A stretch of DNA of 64,000 nucleotides from JAFAXA01 sp963777325 (GTDB lineage Bacteria; Pseudomonadota; Alphaproteobacteria; Acetobacterales; Acetobacteraceae), in assembly GCA_963777325.1 (NCBI GenBank), contig CAVZQE010000004.1:1-64000 (forward strand), written 5' to 3'. A program made the position numbers and the translations under genes. This document shows, piece after piece, positions 27,024 to 35,522 of this stretch. The notes below the pieces were generated by a model. The model made no database searches. It saw nothing but the letters and a program-made list of their open reading frames with translations, and was not told the origin of the DNA. Position 1 is the first letter of the stretch. The number at the start of each line of letters is the position of its first letter.

Positions 27024-28307
27024 ATGCATTACGAGCTCTACGACCTGTTCCGGCAAAACCTGCTTCAGCCGCTAAACTTCACGGGACGGGTCGGACAGGT
27101 CGCGTTGGAGCCTTTCCGGCCATTCCTCCCCTTCGCGTTCCGCGGCCAGCTCGATGCGATGTACGCGTCGCTCCACACGCTCGAGCGCCTGACCCGGCTC
27201 TATCCGAAGCAGCCGTTCAATGTCGGCGTCGAGGAGGAGCGGGTCTGGTCCCGGCCCTTCTGCGATCTGATTCGCTTCCCGGCCGACCGTGAGGGTGCGC
27301 CGCGCGTCCTGATCGTCGCGCCGATGTCGGGTCATCACGCAACGCTCCTGCGTGGCACCGTCGAATCGCTCGTGCTCGACCACGAGGTATTCATCACCGA
27401 TTGGGCGGATGCGAAGTTCGTTCCCTTGGCAAAAGGGCGGTTCGACCTCGACAGCTACATCTCCTACGTGATGGAGATGTTCCGCTTTCTGTCGAAAGGC
27501 GGGCCTTTCCATGTTCTGGCGGTTTGCCAACCCTGCGTCCCGGTGTTTGCCGCCACCGCGATGATGAGCGAGGACCGCTCCGAGTCGCTGCCGAGGTCGA
27601 TGGTGCTGATGTCGGGGCCGCTCGATCCGGGCGCTAACGAGACGGAGGTGACGCGCTTCGGCCTCAAGCACGATCTCGAATGGTTCGAGCAGCGACTGAT
27701 CTATACCGTGCCGCGCCGCTATCCCGGCCGCAACCGGCGCGTCTATCCGGGCCTGATCCAGCTCGGCGCGTTCATGTCGACGCAGATGTCGCGCCACGTC
27801 ACGCAGCATGTCGATCTGTTCCATGCCGTGATGCGGATGAATGCCGAGGATGCGCAGAAGATTACCGAGTTCTACGACGAGTACCTCGCGGTTCAGGATC
27901 TGTCGGCGGACTTCTATCTCGACACGCTGTTCCGCGTGTTCCAGCGTCGAGATCTCGCCAACGGCCAGTTCGACTTCCATGGGAGGCAGATCGATCCCGG
28001 CGCGATTGAGAATATCCGGCTGGTCACGATCGAGGGCGAGAAGGACGACATCTGCGCGCCCGGCCAGACCTTCGCCGCGCATGCGATGTGCCGCAACCTG
28101 CCCGACCGGCTCAAGACGCATCACCTGCAACCGGGAGTCGGCCATTTCGGCACGTTCAGCGGCTCGAGATACCGGGCTGGCGTCCTTCCGCTGCTGCAGG
28201 AGGTGTTCGCGGAGACCGGCAGCTCCGCCTGCCGCACCGTCCACGCCCCCGCACACGTCACGCCCGTGCCCGACGATCTCGTCCAGACACTGCAAGCGAC
28301 CGCCTGA
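27024..28307 (+). CDS. phaZ: Intracellular polyhydroxyalkanoate depolymerase
   Basis: PhaZ breaks down stored polyhydroxyalkanoate granules in the cytoplasm. The 427-residue alpha/beta-hydrolase matches the class that uses a cysteine nucleophile: LAVCQPCVPVFAA places Cys168 where secreted depolymerases have the serine of the lipase box. PRVLIVAPMSGHHATLLRGTVESLVLDHEVFITDWADA is the family's core, and GVGHFGTFSG near the C-terminus supplies the catalytic histidine. I chose the ATG at 27024 (MHYELYD), the usual family start; 26982 would add 14 residues. It is followed by the pseudoprotease and LuxR genes on the same strand. It implies that the organism stores PHA. Confidence 0.93.
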   Translation: MHYELYDLFRQNLLQPLNFTGRVGQVALEPFRPFLPFAFRGQLDAMYASLHTLERLTRLYPKQPFNVGVEEERVWSRPFCDLIRFPADREGAPRVLIVAPMSGHHATLLRGTVESLVLDHEVFITDWADAKFVPLAKGRFDLDSYISYVMEMFRFLSKGGPFHVLAVCQPCVPVFAATAMMSEDRSESLPRSMVLMSGPLDPGANETEVTRFGLKHDLEWFEQRLIYTVPRRYPGRNRRVYPGLIQLGAFMSTQMSRHVTQHVDLFHAVMRMNAEDAQKITEFYDEYLAVQDLSADFYLDTLFRVFQRRDLANGQFDFHGRQIDPGAIENIRLVTIEGEKDDICAPGQTFAAHAMCRNLPDRLKTHHLQPGVGHFGTFSGSRYRAGVLPLLQEVFAETGSSACRTVHAPAHVTPVPDDLVQTLQATA

Positions 28308-28409
28308 CGCCGTGCCGGCCGATTGACCGGGTCCGCCCCGGTCGATCGGCCGATGGCTGCCCGACCCCATGCTCGCCATCATCGCGCGAGCAACGGATCG
28401 AGGCTCGCC

Positions 28410-29315
28410 ATGACCGAAACCCCATCTCCCACGCCCCTGGGCCAGTTCTCGGACGCCCTGGCCGGACTGGTGGCCTCCTCCGCGCGCCTGATCGCGGCCG
28501 TGGAGCCCGCGCCGGGTCGCTATCTGAGCGGCATTCTCTGGCAGCCCGGAATCATCGTCACGTCCGAGCAGGCGCTCCCGGAGCGGGAGAGCTATCCGGT
28601 GCTGCTGGAGGGTCAGCGCGCCGACACCGCCCGCCTCGCCGGGCGTGACCTCGGCACCAACGTCGCCGTGCTGCGCCTGGACGACGCCGGCTCCTCCGAA
28701 CCGCCGCTTGCGGCCAACACGCCCCGCACCGGCGCGCTCGCCGTCGCGCTTGGCGGCCGTCCGGCGCCGCTGGCAAGGCTTGCGATGATCCGTTCTGTCG
28801 GTCCCGCCTGGCACAGCATGGCGGGCGGTCGAATTGAGCGGCTCATCCGCCTTGATCTCCGGGCGAGCCGCGCCGAGGAGGGCGGCCCGGTCATCGACAT
28901 GACAGGCGGCCTGATCGGCATGGCGACCGCAGGACCGCGCGGGCGGGCGCTCGTGATCCCGCACGAGACAATCACGCGCGTGCTCGGCCCGCTGCTCGCG
29001 GAGGGGCGCGTAGCGCATGGCTGGCTGGGCGTCGGCTTACAGCCGGTCGCGATCCCCGAGAACCTGCGCGACGCCGCCGGGCAGGAGGCCGGCTTGATGG
29101 TCGCGAGCCTCGCGCCGGGCGGACCGGCCGAACAGGCGGCCGTCCTGCCGGGAGACATCCTGCTCGCGATCGACGGCAGCCCGCTCGATCGCCACCGCGC
29201 CATCCGCACTGCGCTCGCGGACATCGTGCCGGGCCGGGCGGTCGAGATCGCGATGCTGCGCGCGGGCGCTCGCCTTACGATCGGGGCGACGGTCGGGCAG
29301 CGCCCGCAAAAATGA
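28410..29315 (+). CDS. HtrA/Deg-like protein with PDZ domain and degenerate catalytic triad
   Basis: The 301-residue product has a trypsin-like domain (about 25-195) followed by a PDZ domain (about 200-297: GWLGVGLQPV, GLMVASLAPGGPAEQAAVLPGDILLAIDG). All three catalytic residues appear lost. Where HtrA has VTNAHVV the sequence is VTSEQAL (Gln54 for His), the DLAVLKV site is TNVAVLRL (Asn84 for Asp), and GNSGGP reads AEEGGP (Glu157 for Ser). There is no signal peptide, so it is probably cytoplasmic. It may act as a scaffold or binding protein rather than a protease. The ATG at 28410 is chosen as the first that fits the domain. Its stop overlaps the LuxR-type gene by ATGA. Confidence 0.85.
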   Translation: MTETPSPTPLGQFSDALAGLVASSARLIAAVEPAPGRYLSGILWQPGIIVTSEQALPERESYPVLLEGQRADTARLAGRDLGTNVAVLRLDDAGSSEPPLAANTPRTGALAVALGGRPAPLARLAMIRSVGPAWHSMAGGRIERLIRLDLRASRAEEGGPVIDMTGGLIGMATAGPRGRALVIPHETITRVLGPLLAEGRVAHGWLGVGLQPVAIPENLRDAAGQEAGLMVASLAPGGPAEQAAVLPGDILLAIDGSPLDRHRAIRTALADIVPGRAVEIAMLRAGARLTIGATVGQRPQK

Positions 29316-29875
29316 GCGCTGGACGGCTCCAGCACGACATTCTGCTCGAGGCCGACGACCCGAACCGGCGGGCGCGTCTCACCCGCATTCTCGTCGCGCT
29401 CGGCCATGCCGTCGCCGCCGATCCGGGCGCGGCCAGCCTGCGCTTGATCGATCTCGCCGGAGAGGAGTGGCCGACGCTCGACCCGCTCGGCCTGCCCTGC
29501 CTCATCCTGTCCGATGCGCCGCCAATCGTGCAGGCGTCTTCGCTGCGCGCCGTCATTCCCCGTTCCGCCGATGCGGGGCGGCTCGACGCGGCGATCCTGG
29601 CAGCGGCGGCGGGGCTGTTCGTGCGCGCCGACCCGCCCTCCGTGGCGCCGGGCTTCGCCGCGGCCGAGGAGAACGGACCGCTGCTGACGGCGCGCGAGAT
29701 CGAGGTGCTCGCCTGCATCGGCGAGGGGATGAGCAACAAGGCGGTCGCCCGCCGCCTCGGCATCTCCGGACACACGGTCAAGTTCCATGTCGAGGCGGTC
29801 TTCTCCAAGCTCGGCGCGCGGTCGCGGGCGGATGCCGTCGCCAAGGGCCTGCGCCGCCGCCTGATCGACATCTGA
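29312..29875 (+). CDS. LuxR-type response regulator with degenerate receiver
   Basis: The product has 187 residues. The C-terminal HTH is unmistakable: LTAREIEVLACIGEGMSNKAVARRLGISGHTVKFHVEAVFSKLGARSRADAVAKG (about 126-180). The N-terminal 110 residues have a receiver-like pattern (HDILLEADDPNRRARLTRIL, LPCLILSD), but I see no clear phosphorylatable aspartate, so it may be a pseudo-receiver that senses by protein contact. Translation is coupled to the pseudoprotease (ATGA overlap), suggesting they work together. It is convergent with the amidotransferase gene, 9 bases away. Confidence 0.85.
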   Translation: MSAGRLQHDILLEADDPNRRARLTRILVALGHAVAADPGAASLRLIDLAGEEWPTLDPLGLPCLILSDAPPIVQASSLRAVIPRSADAGRLDAAILAAAAGLFVRADPPSVAPGFAAAEENGPLLTAREIEVLACIGEGMSNKAVARRLGISGHTVKFHVEAVFSKLGARSRADAVAKGLRRRLIDI

Positions 29876-29884
29876 GGCGCGGAC

Positions 29885-31648
29885 CTATCGCGCGAGCAGG
29901 GTCTCGAACACGTCCCCCGCCGGGGGTAAGCCCTCGATGTGGCACCGATGCCAGAGCGCGTAGAACAGCAGCGTCCAGGCCGCGAACCCCTCGCGGCGGC
30001 CGCTTGCGTGACGGAACAGGGCCGCGACCCGGTCGGGATGGGCCAGCTCCGCGATGCCCGGCTGCGCCGCCACGAGCGGACCGAGCCGCGCCCCCTGCCC
30101 CGCGATCCAGGCCCCGACCGGAACCGTGAAGCCCTGCTTGGGCGCGAAAGGCTGCGCCTCCGGCAGATGGCGTTCCAGCCACCGGCGGAGCAGCCACTTG
30201 CCCCGGCGCTCGCGCACCTTGAGCCCGTCCGGCAGGCGGAAAGCCGCCGCCGCGACCGCCCGGTCGAGGAAGGGCGTTCGCCCTTCGACGCTATGGGCCA
30301 TGAGCGTGCGGTCGAGCTTCAGCAGCAGGTCGTGCGGCAGCCAGTCCGCGATGTCGGTCGCCTGCGCGGCGGCCAGACGGGTGCGCCCGCCATCCGCCGC
30401 TTCCGCCTCGGCGGAGGCGATGCCGTCCCGCCAGCCGGTCGGACGCGCGCGGAGCACGTCGAGCTTGTCGAACGTGCCGCGCGCCCGGATCACGCGGCCG
30501 CCTCGCCACCAGGGCCGCATGGCGGTGCGGTAGCGGCCGTAGCCGCCGAAGATCTCGTCTCCCCCCTCGCCGCACAGCACGACCTTGACCTGCTGCGCCG
30601 CCCGCCGTGCCAGGAACCAGGTCGGAATGATGGCGTAGTCGGCCGCGGGATCGTCCATGCAGCCGACGATCTCGGGCAGATGATCCCACACCATCCGCTC
30701 GCTGATCTCGATGGTCTCATGATCGGCGCCGGCCGCGCGGGCCACCGCTTGCGCCCGCCCCCGCTCGTCCGCCGCGCCCGGCACGTCGAAGCCGGCCGTG
30801 AACGCCAGCACCGGATTGCTGTTCAGACGGCTCATCAGCGCGAGGATGGCCGCGCTGTCCACGCCGCCCGAGAGGAACATCCCGTATGGCACGTCGCTGC
30901 GCTGATGCAGGTGAACGCTTTCCTCGAGCGCGCGATCGAGCCGCTCGAGCGCCGCTTCCTCCCCGATCGTCTCGGGGCCGCCCTCCGGCAGGGACGCCGC
31001 ACGCCGGCGCTCGATCACGTGCCCCTCGGCGCAGGTCAGCGTCTCGCCCGGCCGCACGCGCTGGATGCCGGGAAAGATCGTTTCCGCGCCGGAGGTGAAC
31101 TGCACCTGCAGCAGCTCGTCTCGCGCGGAGTGCCGCAAGCCTCGCGGCACGAGGCCCGCCTCGAGAAAGGCGCGCGGCTCGGAGGCGAAGGCCAGGCCGC
31201 CCTCGATCGCGGTCGTGTAGAGCGGCTTGATGCCGAAAGGATCGCGCGCGAGCGTGACCGTGCGCGCGGCGCGGTCGTGGATCGCGATCGCATACATGCC
31301 ACGGAGGCGGTCCGTAAACCGCTCCCCGTCGCGCAGCCACAGATGCAGCGGCGGCTCGCAGTCGCTGTCCGTCGCGTATTGGACGCCAGGCGTCTCCGCG
31401 CGGAGTTCGCGGTAATTATAGATCTCGCCGTTCGCGACCAGCGCGGCCGAACCCGCGAACAGCGGCTGGTCTCCGCCCTCGACGTCGATGATGGCGAGGC
31501 GCGTATGCACGAGCGCGATCCGCCCGACAACCGTATGTCCCGCCCCGTCCGGCCCGCGATGCCCGAGCGCCCGGGCGAGCGCTCCCAGCTGCGCGGGGTC
31601 CGGGGGCGCCGACCCCGTGGCCAGGACAAGCCCCGCGATGCCGCACAT
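29885..31648 (-). CDS. Asparagine synthetase B-type amidotransferase
   Basis: The 587-residue, two-domain enzyme starts MCGIAGLV with Cys2 as the glutaminase nucleophile, and has RGPDGAGH and VANGEIYNYRELR in the N-terminal domain. The synthetase domain carries the pyrophosphate loop FLSGGVDSAAIL and CGEGGDEIFGGYGRY. It converts aspartate to asparagine in the classic case, but proteins of this type also amidate sugars in polysaccharide clusters. Here it is coupled to a GT4 glycosyltransferase (TGATG), which favours a surface-polysaccharide role (inference). The ATG at 31648 is required because Cys must follow Met. No other polysaccharide genes flank the pair. Confidence 0.88.
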   Translation of the reverse strand: MCGIAGLVLATGSAPPDPAQLGALARALGHRGPDGAGHTVVGRIALVHTRLAIIDVEGGDQPLFAGSAALVANGEIYNYRELRAETPGVQYATDSDCEPPLHLWLRDGERFTDRLRGMYAIAIHDRAARTVTLARDPFGIKPLYTTAIEGGLAFASEPRAFLEAGLVPRGLRHSARDELLQVQFTSGAETIFPGIQRVRPGETLTCAEGHVIERRRAASLPEGGPETIGEEAALERLDRALEESVHLHQRSDVPYGMFLSGGVDSAAILALMSRLNSNPVLAFTAGFDVPGAADERGRAQAVARAAGADHETIEISERMVWDHLPEIVGCMDDPAADYAIIPTWFLARRAAQQVKVVLCGEGGDEIFGGYGRYRTAMRPWWRGGRVIRARGTFDKLDVLRARPTGWRDGIASAEAEAADGGRTRLAAAQATDIADWLPHDLLLKLDRTLMAHSVEGRTPFLDRAVAAAAFRLPDGLKVRERRGKWLLRRWLERHLPEAQPFAPKQGFTVPVGAWIAGQGARLGPLVAAQPGIAELAHPDRVAALFRHASGRREGFAAWTLLFYALWHRCHIEGLPPAGDVFETLLAR

Positions 31649-32676
31649 CAGGGCTTCTCCACGGAGCCGAGAAACGCACGCCACGACCCCACGACCGGCG
31701 CCTCCGCGAATTCCCGCTCGAATCGCTCGCGTCCGGATGCGGCGAGGCGTGCCGCCTGCCCGGGGTCGTCGAGCACCGCGCCGATTGCGTGGGCGAGCGC
31801 GCGCGGGTTCTCGCGGGACACCAGCAGCCCGTCCACACCGGGCCGGATCAGCTCGCACGGACCCTCGGCGTCGGCGGCGATCACCGGCCGGCCGGCAGAC
31901 CACGCCTCGATCACCACATTCCCGAGCGGCTCGTGCCGCGACGGGCAGACGAGCAGGTCCGACCTCGCCAGCAGCGCGCCCCGGTCGGACCGCCAGCCTG
32001 GGAGATGCAGCCGATCCCCGACCCCCTCGCGCCGCGCCAGGGTTTCGAGCCGCTCTCTCTGCTCGCCCTCGCCCGCGATTACCGCGTGCACGCCCGGCAG
32101 CAGCGGCAGGGCGCGCACCAGCACGTCGAACGCCTTATTCCGGTGCAGCCGGCCGAGCGCCAGGATGCACCGCGCGCCGTCCGGAAGGCCGAGCGCCCGG
32201 CCGTCGGCGGCGGGCGCGCCCGCGAGGTCGTCCGCGAAGTTTGGGAGATGGTGGACGCGCTGCGGCGGCCAGCCTTGCCCGCGTACCCAGGCGACGATGC
32301 TTCGCGTGTTGCCGATCAGATGATCGCAGTGTTTGTAGTAGGACAGGTTGTAGTATCCGCCGAGCCGTCCCGCGAGCACCCATTCGTCCCTGGGCGCGAA
32401 CCGCGCCGCCCGGTTCATCCAGGCGACGACGACGCGCGGCGCGAAGCGTCGAAGCAGGCCACGAAGGCGCAGCCCGGTGAGCAGATCGGCGGGGCCGCCG
32501 AAGCCGAACTGGGCCGCGGGCACGCCCGCTTGGGCCAGACGGTGCGCGCGGTCGCGATCGCGGCGGATGGCCGGAAGCACGGCATCGCCCGCGCGGTGCA
32601 GGGCGATCGTGAGCCGCTCGAAGAACAGCTCGGCTCCGCCCGCATGCGCGCCCGCCATCACCTGGGCGACCTTCAT
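31648..32676 (-). CDS. GT4-family glycosyltransferase
   Basis: The 342-residue GT-B fold enzyme transfers a sugar from a nucleotide donor. The N-terminus AQVMAGAHAGGAELFFERL has the Gly-rich acceptor loop. The C-terminal half has ILALGRLHRNKAFDVLVRALPLL, VIAGEGEQRERLETLA and SRHEPLGNVVIEAWSAGRPVIAADAEGPCELI, containing the E-x7-E motif of the family. WMNRAARF and FADD suggest a capsule or lipopolysaccharide-type enzyme, but the sugar cannot be predicted. Its stop shares a base with the start of the downstream amidotransferase, so the two form a tight operon. Upstream (32677-32785) is the divergent control region shared with ygfZ. Confidence 0.88.
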   Translation of the reverse strand: MKVAQVMAGAHAGGAELFFERLTIALHRAGDAVLPAIRRDRDRAHRLAQAGVPAAQFGFGGPADLLTGLRLRGLLRRFAPRVVVAWMNRAARFAPRDEWVLAGRLGGYYNLSYYKHCDHLIGNTRSIVAWVRGQGWPPQRVHHLPNFADDLAGAPAADGRALGLPDGARCILALGRLHRNKAFDVLVRALPLLPGVHAVIAGEGEQRERLETLARREGVGDRLHLPGWRSDRGALLARSDLLVCPSRHEPLGNVVIEAWSAGRPVIAADAEGPCELIRPGVDGLLVSRENPRALAHAIGAVLDDPGQAARLAASGRERFEREFAEAPVVGSWRAFLGSVEKP

Positions 32677-32785
32677 GCGCGCCCGTGGCGGCCGGCGAAA
32701 TGGGATAGATGTTTGGACCGGGTCATGTGACCCGCTGGTCTAACACTTCTTGCCCTGAACCGCGCCAGGGGCCACCTCCCCCGGC

Positions 32786-33607
32786 ATGACAGAAATGGCA
32801 CAACTCCGCGCGCGCGGAGTGATCGCGGTCGGGGGCGCGGACCGGATCGGCTTCCTCCAGGGCCTGGTCTCCAACGACGTCGCGGAGGCCGCGCCGGGCC
32901 GCGCCGTCTGGGCCGCGCTGCTGAGCCCGCAGGGAAAATGGCTCGCCGACTTCTTCATCCTGGCCGACGGCGAGCGTCTCTTGCTCGACTGCGAGCGCGA
33001 GCAGGCCGCGATGCTCGTCGCCCGGCTCTCCCGCTACCGATTGCGGGCGCGGGTCGCGGTCGAGGATGTCTCGGACGAACACGTCGTGCATGCCGCCTGG
33101 GGCGAGGCGCCGGACGGGATCGACGCAGCCGTGATCGCGCCTGACCCGAGGCTGCCCGAGGCCGGATGGCGCATCCTCGCGCCGGGGCCGCTGGCCGGGG
33201 CGCGGGCGGACGAGGCGGCGTGGGACCGCCACCGGCTGGCGCTCGGCCTGCCCGACGGGTCGCGCGACCTGGAGGCGGACAAGACCGTGCTGCTGGAGGC
33301 CGGCTTCGACGAGTTGCACGGCGTCTCCTGGAGCAAGGGCTGCTACATGGGCCAGGAACTGACGGCGCGCACCAAGTACCGGGGTCTCGTCAAGCGCCGG
33401 CTGGTGCCCGTTTCGGTGCTGCGCGGCCCCCTGCCGGAGCGAGGCGCGCCCATCGTGAGCGGGGCGGCAGAGGCGGGCACGATGCGCTCCGGCCGCGACG
33501 ATCTCGGCCTCGCCTCGCTGCGGATCGAGGCTTTGGCAGGACTTCTCCGATGCGGCGAGACGGAGTTGCTGCCCCACATCCCGGCCTGGATGACGCTGCC
33601 GGCTTAG
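32786..33607 (+). CDS. ygfZ: YgfZ/GcvT folate-binding iron-sulfur maintenance protein
   Basis: YgfZ helps assemble or repair iron-sulfur enzymes using tetrahydrofolate. The 273-residue product carries the diagnostic KGCYMGQE motif (184-191) with its conserved cysteine, and RIGFLQGLVSNDV plus LSPQGKWLADFFI in the N-terminal domain. The ATG at 32786 gives a natural start. It is divergent from the glycosyltransferase gene and is followed 40 bases later by ggt. Several iron-sulfur enzymes in the window (Nth, CysH, CysI) are the kind of client such a factor supports. Confidence 0.93.
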   Translation: MTEMAQLRARGVIAVGGADRIGFLQGLVSNDVAEAAPGRAVWAALLSPQGKWLADFFILADGERLLLDCEREQAAMLVARLSRYRLRARVAVEDVSDEHVVHAAWGEAPDGIDAAVIAPDPRLPEAGWRILAPGPLAGARADEAAWDRHRLALGLPDGSRDLEADKTVLLEAGFDELHGVSWSKGCYMGQELTARTKYRGLVKRRLVPVSVLRGPLPERGAPIVSGAAEAGTMRSGRDDLGLASLRIEALAGLLRCGETELLPHIPAWMTLPA

Positions 33608-33647
33608 GCCAGGATCGCCGGCGTCGAAACTGTCCTCCGGAGCGGAC

Positions 33648-35420
33648 ATGAAGCATGCGCGTCTCGCCCCAGGCCTCGGCTTGGTCGCATGCCTGATTGC
33701 CGGGCCGCTCCACGCCGCCTCGCCGCCCGCCGTGGAGGCCATGCATGGCATGGTGGTATCGTCGCAGCGCCTCGCCTCCGAGGTGGGCCGCGACATCCTG
33801 CGCGCGGGCGGCAACGCCGTCGATGCAGCAGTCGCCACCGCCTATGCCGAGGCGGTAACCAACCCTTGCTGCGGCAACATCGGCGGTGGCGGCTTCATGC
33901 TGCTGCATCTGGCGGACGGACGCGATCGCTTCGTCAATTTCCGCGAGACCGCGCCCAAGGCGGCGGCGCCCGGCATGTATCTCGACGCCTCTGGCCACGT
34001 CATCAAGGACGCGAGCCTGCACGGTTATCGCGCGGTCGCCGTGCCGGGAACCGTGCTCGGGCTGAATACCGCGCTCGCGCGCTACGGCACGATGACGCTG
34101 CGGCGCGTGCTGGAGCCGGCGATCGCGCTCGCCCGCGACGGCTTCGTGCTGACCCGCGCCGATACCGACATCCTGGATTCAGGCGCGGCCCTGTTTCGCA
34201 CTCAGCCCAACATCGCCCGTATCTTCCTGCGTCCGGACGGCACGCCGTTGCAGCCGGGAAATCGGCTGGTGCAGGCCGATCTCGGACGCAGCTTGCAGGC
34301 GATCGCCGGCGGAGGGTCGGACGCCTTCTACAAGGGGCGGGTTGCGGCTGCGGTCGCGGCCGCCTCGCGCGAGAACGGCGGCGTCATCACGGCGTCCGAT
34401 TTCGCCGCGTACACCGTGACGGAGCCGGACCCGATCCGATGCTCGTACAGGGGAATGACAATCCTGTCCGCGCCGCCGCCCTCGTCCGGCGGCACGACGC
34501 TTTGCGAGATCCTGAACGTGCTCGCGGGCGACGATATAGGCGCGTCCGGCTTCAATTCGGCCCGCACGGTCCACCTGATGGTGGAGGCGATGCGCCGCGC
34601 CTACGCCGACCGCAACACTTTCCTTGGCGACCCGGCCTTCGTCGCCAATCCGATCGAGCGGCTGCTCTCGCCCTCCTACGCCGGCGCATTGCGCGCATCG
34701 ATCGCGCCCGACCGCGCGACACCGTCCCCGGACATCCGCCCCGGTTTCCCGGTGCCTTCGGAGAGGCCGGAGACCACGCATATCTCCGTGCTCGACGCGG
34801 CCGGGAACGCGGTTTCGCTGACCTACACGATCAACGGCTATTTCGGGGCCGGCGTGATGGCGGGCGATACCGGCTTTCTGCTGAACGACGAGATGGACGA
34901 CTTCACCGCGCATCCCGGCGCGCCCAACCTGTTCGGACTGGTGCAGGGCGGCCAGAACGCGATCGCGCCCGGCAAGCGGCCGCTTTCCTCGATGGCGCCC
35001 ACCATCGTCATGCGCGACCAACAGGTGGCGCTGGTGCTCGGCTCCCCCGGCGGCTCGCGGATCATTTCGATCGTCGCCCAGGCGATCATGAACATCCTCG
35101 ATCACGGCATGGAGCCGCGGCAGGCCGTCGATGCGCCGCGCATCCACCAACAATGGCTGCCGGACGTGATCGACGCCGAGCCGTTCGCGCTCTCGGCCGA
35201 TACACAGGCGGCGCTTCGCCGGATGGGCTACACGATCGTGGAGCAGACGCCCTGGGGAGCCGCGGAACTGATCGCACGTGGACCGACGGAGGGGACCGGC
35301 GGCGCGCGCCGTCCTCAATCGTCGGGCAACGACTCGTCGCGCACGGGACCGATGCGGCCGGGCCTGCTCTACGGCGCGAATGACGATCGCCGCCCGGCGG
35401 GAGCGGCGGCCGGCGAGTAG
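33648..35420 (+). CDS. ggt: Gamma-glutamyltransferase
   Basis: GGT cleaves glutathione and other gamma-glutamyl compounds in the periplasm. The 590-residue precursor begins with a Sec signal peptide (cleavage near LHAAS, about residue 24). GGNAVDAAVATAYAEAVTNPCCGNIGGGGFML is the large-subunit hallmark. Self-cleavage is expected before Thr376 in PETTHISVLD, which becomes the small-subunit nucleophile. GYFGAGVMAGDTGFLLNDEMDDF and KRPLSSMAPTIV (the SS active-site pair) follow. The C-terminal 45 residues are a low-complexity Arg/Ser-rich tail. Released Cys-Gly or glutamate may feed sulfur and nitrogen supply. Confidence 0.94.
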   Translation: MKHARLAPGLGLVACLIAGPLHAASPPAVEAMHGMVVSSQRLASEVGRDILRAGGNAVDAAVATAYAEAVTNPCCGNIGGGGFMLLHLADGRDRFVNFRETAPKAAAPGMYLDASGHVIKDASLHGYRAVAVPGTVLGLNTALARYGTMTLRRVLEPAIALARDGFVLTRADTDILDSGAALFRTQPNIARIFLRPDGTPLQPGNRLVQADLGRSLQAIAGGGSDAFYKGRVAAAVAAASRENGGVITASDFAAYTVTEPDPIRCSYRGMTILSAPPPSSGGTTLCEILNVLAGDDIGASGFNSARTVHLMVEAMRRAYADRNTFLGDPAFVANPIERLLSPSYAGALRASIAPDRATPSPDIRPGFPVPSERPETTHISVLDAAGNAVSLTYTINGYFGAGVMAGDTGFLLNDEMDDFTAHPGAPNLFGLVQGGQNAIAPGKRPLSSMAPTIVMRDQQVALVLGSPGGSRIISIVAQAIMNILDHGMEPRQAVDAPRIHQQWLPDVIDAEPFALSADTQAALRRMGYTIVEQTPWGAAELIARGPTEGTGGARRPQSSGNDSSRTGPMRPGLLYGANDDRRPAGAAAGE

Positions 35421-35522
35421 CCCAGCCATACGCACGAACGGCAACTGCCGTGCCGCAGCATCGTTGTTCACGCGTTACAGCCCCCGCGCGGCACTATGCC
35501 GACGCGGGCGCAGGAGACAGAC

